The position numbers and the translations under genes are program-made. Below, in pieces: positions 33,020-40,818 of a stretch of 64,000 nucleotides of DNA; the stretch's first letter is position 1; each line of letters starts with the position of its first letter. The notes under the pieces are model-generated. The model was not told the origin of the DNA. It saw only the letters and a program-made list of their open reading frames with translations, and made no database searches. Location of the stretch: NCBI RefSeq assembly GCF_039540375.1, contig NZ_BAABEX010000007.1, positions 124,001-188,000 of the forward strand, given 5' to 3'. The DNA is from Acidovorax_G lacteus (GTDB lineage Bacteria > Pseudomonadota > Gammaproteobacteria > Burkholderiales > Burkholderiaceae_C).

Positions 33020-35641
33020 GTGACAGAAACCCATTCCACGTTCACTGGTGTGCCCGGTGGTTGTGACGCTATGACTGTCATAGCGAAAGCCGATGCCTGT
33101 CCTGCTCTTTGGCAGTCCCTGCTGAACCACGTGATCGGCCATCTTCGCGATGTGGGGCAGCATCCCTCGCAGACGGTGGTGGTGCTGCCGTATGCGCAGT
33201 TGCTTCCGTTGGCACAGCGCTATTGGGGCCAGTGCGTGCCCCATGGCTTCGTTCCCCACTTTGAAACCACCCGCAGTTGGGCGGGGCGATTGCGCCCGGT
33301 TGTACAGGTCCCGGACGACTGGACGGGCGACAGTGCACGCGATCTGATGACGGCGCGCTCCTTGCTCGGGCAAGCTGGGCTGGGGCGCCATCTGCCGCTC
33401 CTGCTGCCGCTGGTGCTGGAGGCGGCTGCCCAGCTTGCGCCTGCAGCCGCGGCGCAGGCGCCATCGCTGCGGGCCGCGTGGCTCGCGCGTGGCCGCGCGC
33501 TGCTGGACACCGAAAACCACCACTGGCTTGAGCTGGAGTGGACCGCCTGCCGCCTGGCGCTGGAATGGGTGGCGGCCACGACCTTCGAGACCGACGTGCT
33601 GTGGGCCGATGCTGCACCGGCGGCCACCGCCGCGCTGGTGGTGGTACGCGGCGCGCGCCCGGACCCATTGGCCCAGGCCTTGCTGGCGCACTGGGGCCCC
33701 CTTGCGCTGGAGCTGCCGCTGCTGCCGCCTGCTGGCCCTGATCAGGCCGCTCCATTTGCGCTGCGCGGCCATGCGGCGCTGGATGCCGAAGACGAGGCCC
33801 TGCGGGCTGCCGCCTGCGTGCTGCAACATCTGCAGGACGGGCGCAGCCCGGTGGCGCTGGTGGACAACGACCGGGCCCTGACCCGGCGTGTGACAGCCTT
33901 GCTGGAGACCGCTGGTGTGGCCGTGTGCGATGAGACCGGCTGGACTTTGTCCACCACGCGCTCGGCGGCGGCGCTTGTGGCCTTTTTGCGGGCTGCGGAA
34001 TGGGATGCGGGCGCTGATGCCGTGCTGGATTGGCTCAAACACTGCCCGGCGCTGCCGCCGGGTTGTGTGGATGCACTGGAACGCTGGCTGCGTCGCCGCG
34101 GCGGGGCGCGGTGGGTGCCCGCGTCTGCCAACGCGGCCGAGACGCCACCGGCCGTCAAGGACGTCGTCGCGCGCGCCGAGGCATGGCGCGCTGCGTTGCA
34201 GGCTTCACGGCCGTTGGCGCAGTGGCTGGCGTCGCTGCGCTCGCTGCTGCGCGACTGCGGGCTGTGGCCGGTGCTGCAGGCAGATGCCGCGGGCGCGGAA
34301 CTGCTGCGGGTGTTGCGCCTGGAAGACGATGCAGACACCGAGGTGCAACAGTGGGCCGGTGCCGGTCGCGCCCTGGCATTGGCCGATTTCGTGGCATGGA
34401 CGCGCGATGTGCTGGAAGCGCAGCGCTTCATTCCGGCCCACGACGCAACAGCATCGGTGGTGGTGCTACCCCTGGCGCAGACACTGGGACGGCCGTTTGC
34501 TGCAGCTGTGGTGCCAGGGTGCGATGAACGCCGCCTGCAGGCCGCTCCCGAGCCAGCCGGCCCCTGGACTGCGGCTCAGCGTGCCGCGCTTGGCCTGCCC
34601 ACTCGTGAGAGTCTGGCGGCTGCCTTGCGTTTGGCCTGGGACAGCCTGCGCGCACTGCCGCAGGTGGATGTGTTGTGGCGCGAGGCAGACGATGGAGGTG
34701 AACCTCTGATGCCCAGTGCCTTGGTGCAGCAATGGCGGCTCAGGGGATGGCTTGCGCTCGCTCACGATCCTCTGGCCCAGCGCGAGGTGGCACCTACGCC
34801 GGTGCTGCGGCCAGCACCGACGGCGCCAGGGCTGCTGCCCGAGCGGATTTCGGCCAGTGCCTATGCGGATCTGCGGCATTGCCCGTACCGGTTTTTTGCC
34901 TTGCGCCAGTTGGGTTTGCAAGAGCCCGAAGAGCTTGAAGACACGGTGGAAAAGCGCGATTTCGGCAGTTGGCTGCATGCGGTGCTGCAGCACTTTCATG
35001 AGGGGCGGCAGGCGCAGCCGCTGCCCCGTGCGGCCGAGGTCGAACGGGCTGCGCTCGATGCGTCTGCGCAGGCCGTGACGGCGGCCCTCGGGCTCGACCG
35101 AGCCGGTTTTGTGCCTTTTGCGGCTGCGTGGCCGCAACTGCGTGAGGGCTATCTGCGATGGCTGCTCGACCATGAAAGCGCCTGCGGCGGCCGTTTCGTG
35201 GCAGCCGAACAAAAGCGCCAGGTGGCATGGCAGCAGTGGCAGCTCAGCGGCACCCTCGACCGCATGGACGAGGCCACGCGCGACGGGCGCACGGTCGGTC
35301 TGCTGATCGACTACAAGACCGAATCCCTGAAAGCGACCCGTGATCGCGTGCGGCCTGGATCGGAAGACCTGCAACTCGCCTTCTATGCCGCGCTGGTGCA
35401 GGGCGATCCTGCGTTTGCCGACCGGCCTGTGGCGGCGGCCTATCTCAACGTGGGCGAGCGCGGCGACACCGAGTGGGTGGAGCAGGAAGACGTGGTGGCC
35501 TCGCGCGACCAGTTGCTGGCCGGTCTCGCGCACGATCTGCAGCGCATTCAAGACGGCCACGCCTTGCCCGCGCTGGGGGAGGGCCCGGTGTGCGACCACT
35601 GCGCCGCCCGTGGCCTGTGCCGAAAGGATGCCTGGGCATGA
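33020..35641 (+). CDS. PD-(D/E)XK nuclease family protein, AddB-like
   Basis: This large protein (873 residues from GTG 33020; ATG 33071 is an equally plausible start) resembles the AddB-type subunit of bacterial double-strand-break repair nucleases. The N-terminal half is helicase-like without a good Walker A. The C-terminal nuclease domain has YADLRHCPYRFFALRQL, the catalytic LLIDYKTESLK and a cysteine cluster VCDHCAARGLC. These cysteines together match the iron-sulfur staple of AddB nucleases. Its stop overlaps the next gene by ATGA, so the two subunits are made together. AddAB would replace or accompany RecBCD. Confidence 0.88.
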   Translation: MTETHSTFTGVPGGCDAMTVIAKADACPALWQSLLNHVIGHLRDVGQHPSQTVVVLPYAQLLPLAQRYWGQCVPHGFVPHFETTRSWAGRLRPVVQVPDDWTGDSARDLMTARSLLGQAGLGRHLPLLLPLVLEAAAQLAPAAAAQAPSLRAAWLARGRALLDTENHHWLELEWTACRLALEWVAATTFETDVLWADAAPAATAALVVVRGARPDPLAQALLAHWGPLALELPLLPPAGPDQAAPFALRGHAALDAEDEALRAAACVLQHLQDGRSPVALVDNDRALTRRVTALLETAGVAVCDETGWTLSTTRSAAALVAFLRAAEWDAGADAVLDWLKHCPALPPGCVDALERWLRRRGGARWVPASANAAETPPAVKDVVARAEAWRAALQASRPLAQWLASLRSLLRDCGLWPVLQADAAGAELLRVLRLEDDADTEVQQWAGAGRALALADFVAWTRDVLEAQRFIPAHDATASVVVLPLAQTLGRPFAAAVVPGCDERRLQAAPEPAGPWTAAQRAALGLPTRESLAAALRLAWDSLRALPQVDVLWREADDGGEPLMPSALVQQWRLRGWLALAHDPLAQREVAPTPVLRPAPTAPGLLPERISASAYADLRHCPYRFFALRQLGLQEPEELEDTVEKRDFGSWLHAVLQHFHEGRQAQPLPRAAEVERAALDASAQAVTAALGLDRAGFVPFAAAWPQLREGYLRWLLDHESACGGRFVAAEQKRQVAWQQWQLSGTLDRMDEATRDGRTVGLLIDYKTESLKATRDRVRPGSEDLQLAFYAALVQGDPAFADRPVAAAYLNVGERGDTEWVEQEDVVASRDQLLAGLAHDLQRIQDGHALPALGEGPVCDHCAARGLCRKDAWA

Positions 35642-38600
35642 ACGCAGCGAATTCGCCCGTGGTCGATCTGGGCATGGCAGCGCCCGCAGAACCCGCTTAC
35701 GAGCGCAACGGCGCGCCCGTGTCGCGCGCTGCGTTTTATGCGGTGGCCTGCGATCCCCGGCGCAGTGTGGCTGTCGAGGCCTGCGCGGGTGCGGGCAAGA
35801 CCTGGATGCTGGTGTCGCGCATGCTGCGCGCACTGCTTGGCGGTGCCCAGCCGCATGAGATCCTGGCCATCACCTTCACCAAGAAGGCGGCGGGCGAGAT
35901 GCGCGAGCGTCTGCTGCAGTGGCTGGCCATCTTTGCCAATCAGCCGCTGGACGTGTTGGCGGCAGAACTGCGTGCGCGCGGGCTGGACGAAGCCCAGGCG
36001 CAGCTACAGGCCCCCCGGTTGGCCGCCTTGTACGCGCAGGTGCTGGAGTCGGGCCGTCCGGTGCAGATCCGCACCTTCCACAGCTGGTTTGCAGCCCTTT
36101 TGGGTGCGGCCCCGGCGGTGTTGCTGCAAGAGCAGGGCTTGCCGGTGCGTTTTGAGCTGCTGGAGGACGATGCGCAGGCTGTGCAGGAGGTGTGGGCACC
36201 CTTCTGGGACCGTCTGACGCAGTCTCCCGCGCTGCATGCCGACTACATGGCGGCGGTCGCGCGGCATGGCCGCAGCCAGACCCACAAGGCCCTGGAAGCC
36301 GCGCTGGCCAAGCGGGTGGAATTTGCGCTGGCCGATGCCGAGGGGGTGGTCGATGCGTCGCTGCCGCCGTTTCAGGCGCTGGATCCCCGGTGGCGCACGC
36401 TCGAACAGCCCAGCGACGCCCTGGACGGCCAGGCCGCCCATGACCGCTGGCACACCTGGTCGCGTGCACTTGGGCATGAACCCAACAAGACACCGCAGAA
36501 GGCCGCCCAGGCCATCGTCGATGCCTGGCTGGAACCTCGGGTGGAGCGGCGCATGGACGCCCTTCGGCGTGCCCTGTTCGTGGCCAAGGAAGACCGCCTG
36601 AGCAAGCACCTGGAGAAATACGATGCCGCGCAGGAGGCTGAGGCCGAGCTGCAAGCCCTGTGCGAGGCCGAGCGCCACCACCAGGCCTGGCAACACCAGC
36701 AGCGCATGGCCCGGTTGACGCGCGCGCTGATCGAGGAATACGCGAGCCTCAAGCGACGCCGCGGTTGGATCGACATGAACGATGTGGAGCGCACTGCGCT
36801 CGTGATGCTGTCCGACCCGGTGCTCAGCGGCTGGGTGCAGGAGCGGCTGGATGCGCGCATCCGGCATCTGTTGATCGACGAGTTCCAGGACACCAACCCG
36901 CTGCAGTGGCAGGCGCTGCACGCTTGGCTGTCGTCGTATGCGGGCAGTGGGGGCGGTGCGCAAGCGCCCAGCGTCTTCATCGTCGGAGACCCCAAGCAGA
37001 GCATTTACCGCTTTCGCCGCGCCGAGCCCCAGGTCTTTGTTGCGGCCCAGGCCTTTGTGCGCCAGGGGCTGGGCGGTGACCTGCTCAGTTGCGACCACAC
37101 GCGGCGCAATGCGCGCACCGTGATCGGCGCGGTGAACCAGGCCATGCTGCAGGCACTGGCCCAGGGGGAGGTGGCCGCCTACCGCGCCCACACCACCGAA
37201 TCGCCACGGCCTGGGGTGCTGTGCAAGCTGCCGCTGCTGACTGCGGCGCCTGAGGGGCCTGCGGCCGACGCCCCTTGGACCGATGCCCCAGAGGCCGCTC
37301 AGGCCCAATCGACGCAGACGGCCCAGGACGCATGGCGCGACAGCCTCACGCAGCCCCGCCACGAAGCCGAGACCACGCTGCGCATGCGCGAATGCGAGCA
37401 GGCCGCACGCTGGGTGGCAGCCCAGTGCGCGGCGGGTGTGGCACCGGGTGACATCATGGTGCTGGCGCGCAAGCGCGACCGCCTGGTCTCCATGGAGGAG
37501 GCTCTGCGCGCCCTGCACATTCCCTGCGTGCAGCCCGAGAAAACCCGCCTGTACGACACGCCCGAGGTGCAGGATGTGGTGGCACTCCTCGATGTGCTGG
37601 TCTCGCCGCGGCACGACCTGTCGCTCGCGCGCGCGCTGCGGTCCCCGCTGTTCGGCTGCAGCGACGCAGACCTTGTGGACTTGGCCGAGCGCCGCCGTGC
37701 TGCAGGCAGTGGCGTAGATGGCTGGTGGGATTTGCTACAAAAAGAGGAGCTGCTCAGTGAGCATTGGAAAGCACGAGCAAGCATTTTGAGGCTGTATCAG
37801 CAATGGCTTGCGCAGTGGCCGCCCCACGATGCGCTGCATGCCATCTATGCGCACGGCGACGTGCTGGCGCGCTACGCAGCCACCACGCCCGCCGCCCGCC
37901 GCCCCACCGTGCTGGCGCATTTGCGCGCCCTGCTAGCCGCTGCGCTGGGGCACGAAGGCGGGCGCTATCTCACGCCCTATGCGTTCGTGCGGGCCATGAA
38001 GCAGGGCCGGGTGCGCGCGCCCGTCACCGCCTCGGCCCAGGCTGTGCAACTGCTCACCGTGCACGGGGCCAAGGGGCTGGAGGCCCACAGCGTGCTGCTG
38101 CTGGACACCGACGCCAAGGCGCAGCGGCCTGACACCATGGGCGTGCTGGTGGACTGGCCGGGCGAACGCGTCGCACCCGCGCACTTCCTCTTCCTGACCA
38201 GCGAATCGCAGCCGCCGCGCCATGTGGCAGGGCTGGTCGCAGCCGAGCAGCTCGCACGCCAGCGCGAAGAGCTGCACATGCTCTACGTGGCCATGACCCG
38301 GGCGCGTGAATGCCTGGCCGTGTCGGCCACTGAAGGAGCGAGTGCCGCTGGCGCAGTGAGCTGGTGGACGCGCCTGTCACCGTGGATGGCTGACGCCGTG
38401 CCGGATGCGGCAGACGCGCCTTCGCTGGTGCTGTCCGCCGATGCGCTCGCGCCTGCCGCCTGGTTGCCGCAACTGCCGGTGTTGCCCGACTCCCTGCGCC
38501 GGGCCCCGACCGACTTGCGCCCCGAGCCAGCCGACGACCGCCAGGCCCGCATTGGCGAAGCCATGCACGAGTTGCTGGAGCAGACGCCCCTTAGCACCGG

Positions 38601-39159
38601 CGGGCCTGCCGGCGCTGAATGGCCTGCCGCGCGGCTGCAGCGCCTGGCGCGCGACCATCGCCTAAGCCTGGCTGAGTCGCGCGCTGCAGCCAGCCTGGCT
38701 ACGGCCGTGCTGAACGGGGAGGGCGGCTGGGCCTGGGATGCGGCGCAGATCGCGCAGGCCTTCAACGAAGTGCCTCTGCGCCACCAGGGGCAAAGCCTGC
38801 GCATCGACCGGCTGGTGCAGCGCACCCACCCGGCCGCGCTGGCGGGCTGGTGGGTGCTGGACTACAAGAGCGCCGCCGAGCCCATGCGCCAGCCTGACCT
38901 GGTGGCCCAGCTGGAGCGCTACCGCAGCGCGGTGCAGGCGCTGATGCCGTCGGCTGCCGTACACGCCGCTTTTCTGACCGGCGACGGGCGTCTGCAGACG
39001 CTGCCTGCGCAGGGCATCCCGGCCGCAGCCTCGCTGCAAGGCGGCGCTGCGCTCGGGCATACTCCGGCCCCCGCTGCGCCGCTTGCGACCGATGCACCGA
39101 AGCCGCCGCCGCAAGGCGCGGCCGCCGCAGTACCCCCGGTGCAGTCCTCGTTGTTTTGA
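35638..39159 (+). CDS. UvrD-family helicase-nuclease, AddA-like
   Basis: The 1173-residue protein has UvrD/Rep helicase motifs: Walker A ACAGAGKTW near residue 50, TFTKKAAGEM, LLIDEFQDTNPLQW, FIVGDPKQSIYRFRRAEP, VQLLTVHGAKGLEAHSVLLL and LYVAMTRARECL. A C-terminal PD-(D/E)XK nuclease has WWVLDYKSA near residue 1085. It should form a dsDNA-end resection complex with the AddB-like product. Bases 37734-37792 are a copy of the palindromic repeat read in frame (LLQKEELLSEHWKARASILR), inside the helicase part. Confidence 0.9.
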   Translation: MNAANSPVVDLGMAAPAEPAYERNGAPVSRAAFYAVACDPRRSVAVEACAGAGKTWMLVSRMLRALLGGAQPHEILAITFTKKAAGEMRERLLQWLAIFANQPLDVLAAELRARGLDEAQAQLQAPRLAALYAQVLESGRPVQIRTFHSWFAALLGAAPAVLLQEQGLPVRFELLEDDAQAVQEVWAPFWDRLTQSPALHADYMAAVARHGRSQTHKALEAALAKRVEFALADAEGVVDASLPPFQALDPRWRTLEQPSDALDGQAAHDRWHTWSRALGHEPNKTPQKAAQAIVDAWLEPRVERRMDALRRALFVAKEDRLSKHLEKYDAAQEAEAELQALCEAERHHQAWQHQQRMARLTRALIEEYASLKRRRGWIDMNDVERTALVMLSDPVLSGWVQERLDARIRHLLIDEFQDTNPLQWQALHAWLSSYAGSGGGAQAPSVFIVGDPKQSIYRFRRAEPQVFVAAQAFVRQGLGGDLLSCDHTRRNARTVIGAVNQAMLQALAQGEVAAYRAHTTESPRPGVLCKLPLLTAAPEGPAADAPWTDAPEAAQAQSTQTAQDAWRDSLTQPRHEAETTLRMRECEQAARWVAAQCAAGVAPGDIMVLARKRDRLVSMEEALRALHIPCVQPEKTRLYDTPEVQDVVALLDVLVSPRHDLSLARALRSPLFGCSDADLVDLAERRRAAGSGVDGWWDLLQKEELLSEHWKARASILRLYQQWLAQWPPHDALHAIYAHGDVLARYAATTPAARRPTVLAHLRALLAAALGHEGGRYLTPYAFVRAMKQGRVRAPVTASAQAVQLLTVHGAKGLEAHSVLLLDTDAKAQRPDTMGVLVDWPGERVAPAHFLFLTSESQPPRHVAGLVAAEQLARQREELHMLYVAMTRARECLAVSATEGASAAGAVSWWTRLSPWMADAVPDAADAPSLVLSADALAPAAWLPQLPVLPDSLRRAPTDLRPEPADDRQARIGEAMHELLEQTPLSTGGPAGAEWPAARLQRLARDHRLSLAESRAAASLATAVLNGEGGWAWDAAQIAQAFNEVPLRHQGQSLRIDRLVQRTHPAALAGWWVLDYKSAAEPMRQPDLVAQLERYRSAVQALMPSAAVHAAFLTGDGRLQTLPAQGIPAAASLQGGAALGHTPAPAAPLATDAPKPPPQGAAAAVPPVQSSLF
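37734..37792. repeat. Palindromic repeat copy inside the AddA-like gene
   Basis: GCTACAAAAAGAGGAGCTGCTC resembles the left half, and AAAGCACGAGCAAGCATTTTG the right half, of the element. The copy is AT-richer than its surroundings and keeps the reading frame. Confidence 0.6.
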
Positions 39160-39202
39160 GGCAGGCACGCTCCCTGCCCGCATCCTTCCTGTGTGAGCCT
39201 TG

Positions 39203-40501
39203 ATGTCTTCTCCCTTGCCTGCTGAAACCACCCCGTTGCACGTGGACGCCGCCATCGTCGGGGCCGGGCCTGCAGGCTTGATGGCGGCCGAATCCCTGCT
39301 GCGCCATCGGCCTGGCACCCGCGTGGCGGTGTTCGACGCCATGCCGTCGGCGGGGCGCAAGTTCCTGCTCGCAGGCAAGGGCGGGCTCAACCTCACGCAT
39401 TCCGAGCCACACGCCACGTTCGTGCAGCGCTACGGCACGCGCAGCGCGACTTTGCAGCCTTTGCTCGATGCATTCGGAAGCCAGGCCGTGCGCGACTGGG
39501 CGGCGCAGCGGGGTGTCGAGACGTTTGTAGGCACTTCGGGGCGAGTATTCCCGACCGACATGAAGGCCGCGCCGCTGCTGCGCGCATGGCTGCACGATCT
39601 GCGCGGCCAGGGTGTGCAGTTCTGCATGCGCCACCGCTGGCTGGGCGCGCTGGATCCGGCGCAGCTGGCGTTTGCCACACCGGCCGGCCAGCGGCAAGTG
39701 TGCGCCCGGGCGCTCGTGCTGGCCTTGGGCGGGGGCAGTTGGGCGCGCCTGGGCTCAGACGGTGCTTGGGTGGCGCCGCTGGCAGCGCGGGGCGTGCCCA
39801 TCGCACCGCTGCGGCCAGCCAACTGCGGCTTCGATGTGCGCAGCCCGCGCGCAGCGCAAAGCGGCTGGTCGCCCCATTTTGCCGAGCGCTTTGCAGGCCA
39901 GCCCTTCAAGTCGGTGGCCATCCGCTTTGCGCCCGGGGGCGCGGCACCGTTTGCCCGGCGTGGAGAGTTCGTGGCCACGGCCACGGGGGTGGAGGGCAGC
40001 CTTGTGTACGCCATGTCCGACCGCCTGCGCGACACCATTGAACGCGAGGGGCGGGCCACATTCGAGCTTGATCTGCTGCCCGACTGGACGGCCGAGCGCG
40101 TCCGCGAAGCGGTGCAGCATCCGCGTGGTGCGCGCTCCTTGAGCAGCCACCTCAAGAGCCGGTTGGGCATCGACGGTATCAAGATGGCGCTGCTGCACGA
40201 ACAATTGCCTGCAGAGGCGCTGAGCCGCCCCGAGGCGTTGTCGGCCGCTCTCAAATCGCTGCCGATCACCGTGGTAGCCCCGCGTCCACTCGACGAGGCC
40301 ATCAGCACCGCAGGGGGCGTGCAGTGGGAGGCGCTGGACGAACGCTTGATGCTCACCAGCCATCCGGGCGCTTTTGTCGCCGGCGAGATGCTGGACTGGG
40401 AGGCGCCCACTGGCGGCTACCTGCTCACGGCCTGCCTGGCGACCGGCGCACAGGCAGGCGCTGGCGCGGCCCACCGGCTGGGTACCGCCGACGCGTCGTA
40501 G
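39203..40501 (+). CDS. HI0933/BaiN-type FAD-dependent oxidoreductase
   Basis: The 432-residue flavoprotein has the dinucleotide-binding VDAAIVGAGPAGLMAAES at about residues 13-30 and the family signature GRKFLLAGKGGLNLTHSE. At the C-terminus GGVQWEALDERLM and GEMLDWEAPTGGYLLTACLATG close the FAD site. The family is broadly conserved, but the reaction is uncertain for this subgroup. ATG 39203 is preferred over TTG 39200. It is followed by the convergent SRP RNA gene. Confidence 0.88.
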   Translation: MSSPLPAETTPLHVDAAIVGAGPAGLMAAESLLRHRPGTRVAVFDAMPSAGRKFLLAGKGGLNLTHSEPHATFVQRYGTRSATLQPLLDAFGSQAVRDWAAQRGVETFVGTSGRVFPTDMKAAPLLRAWLHDLRGQGVQFCMRHRWLGALDPAQLAFATPAGQRQVCARALVLALGGGSWARLGSDGAWVAPLAARGVPIAPLRPANCGFDVRSPRAAQSGWSPHFAERFAGQPFKSVAIRFAPGGAAPFARRGEFVATATGVEGSLVYAMSDRLRDTIEREGRATFELDLLPDWTAERVREAVQHPRGARSLSSHLKSRLGIDGIKMALLHEQLPAEALSRPEALSAALKSLPITVVAPRPLDEAISTAGGVQWEALDERLMLTSHPGAFVAGEMLDWEAPTGGYLLTACLATGAQAGAGAAHRLGTADAS

Positions 40502-40522
40502 CCGACCCTGGCGCCGCAAGAA

Positions 40523-40555
40523 AAAAGCCGCAGGGCCCGAAGGCCTGCGGCTTTT
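40523..40555 (-). terminator. Terminator of the SRP RNA gene
   Basis: A GCCGCAGG/CCTGCGGC stem flanked by A and T runs on both strands lies just past the SRP RNA. It can stop the minus-strand RNA and also the convergent flavoprotein transcript. Confidence 0.8.
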
Positions 40556-40569
40556 GCGTATGGGGTTGA

Positions 40570-40660
40570 CGAGCCTTACCCCCGGCACTGACTCCACAGT
40601 TAGGGCTGCTTGGTTCCCCACCTGACCCGGTTGGCCGCTTCACCATGCGAGGAGGCCCGT
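40570..40660 (-). ncRNA. ffs: Signal recognition particle RNA (4.5S, small type)
   Basis: On the minus strand the apical loop signature GGGTCAGGTGGGGAACCAAG is followed by CAGCCC and the return strand GTCAGTGCCGGGGGT, matching the Ffh-binding domain of bacterial 4.5S RNA (GGTCAGG...AAGCAGCC). The ends are estimated from pairing of GGGCCTCC with downstream sequence. It guides membrane-protein targeting with Ffh. Confidence 0.92.
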
Positions 40661-40668
40661 CAGCGCGC

Positions 40669-40674
40669 ATTCTA
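40669..40674 (-). promoter_or_regulatory. -10 box of the SRP RNA gene
   Basis: TAGAAT on the minus strand lies 9 bases before the estimated RNA 5' end. The -35 region is not clear. Confidence 0.45.
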
Positions 40675-40803
40675 ACCTCCGAGGCGCCCGGCTTTTCCTC
40701 TTGCGTGCAAAGGCAGGGCCTTGCGCAGGGGGCGTGCGGTTGGCAAGCCGTTGCCGGCCCACCTCGGCTGGCCGATCGGGTTCGGGGTACGGACCGTGGG
40801 CCC

Positions 40804-40809
40804 TAGAAT
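40804..40809 (+). promoter_or_regulatory. -10 box very close to the dnaX start
   Basis: TAGAAT lies only 9 bp before ATG 40819, and the bases between (CCCCCTCCT) contain no Shine-Dalgarno sequence. If used, transcription would start at about the ATG and the mRNA would be nearly leaderless. Confidence 0.4.
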
Positions 40810-40818
40810 CCCCCTCCT

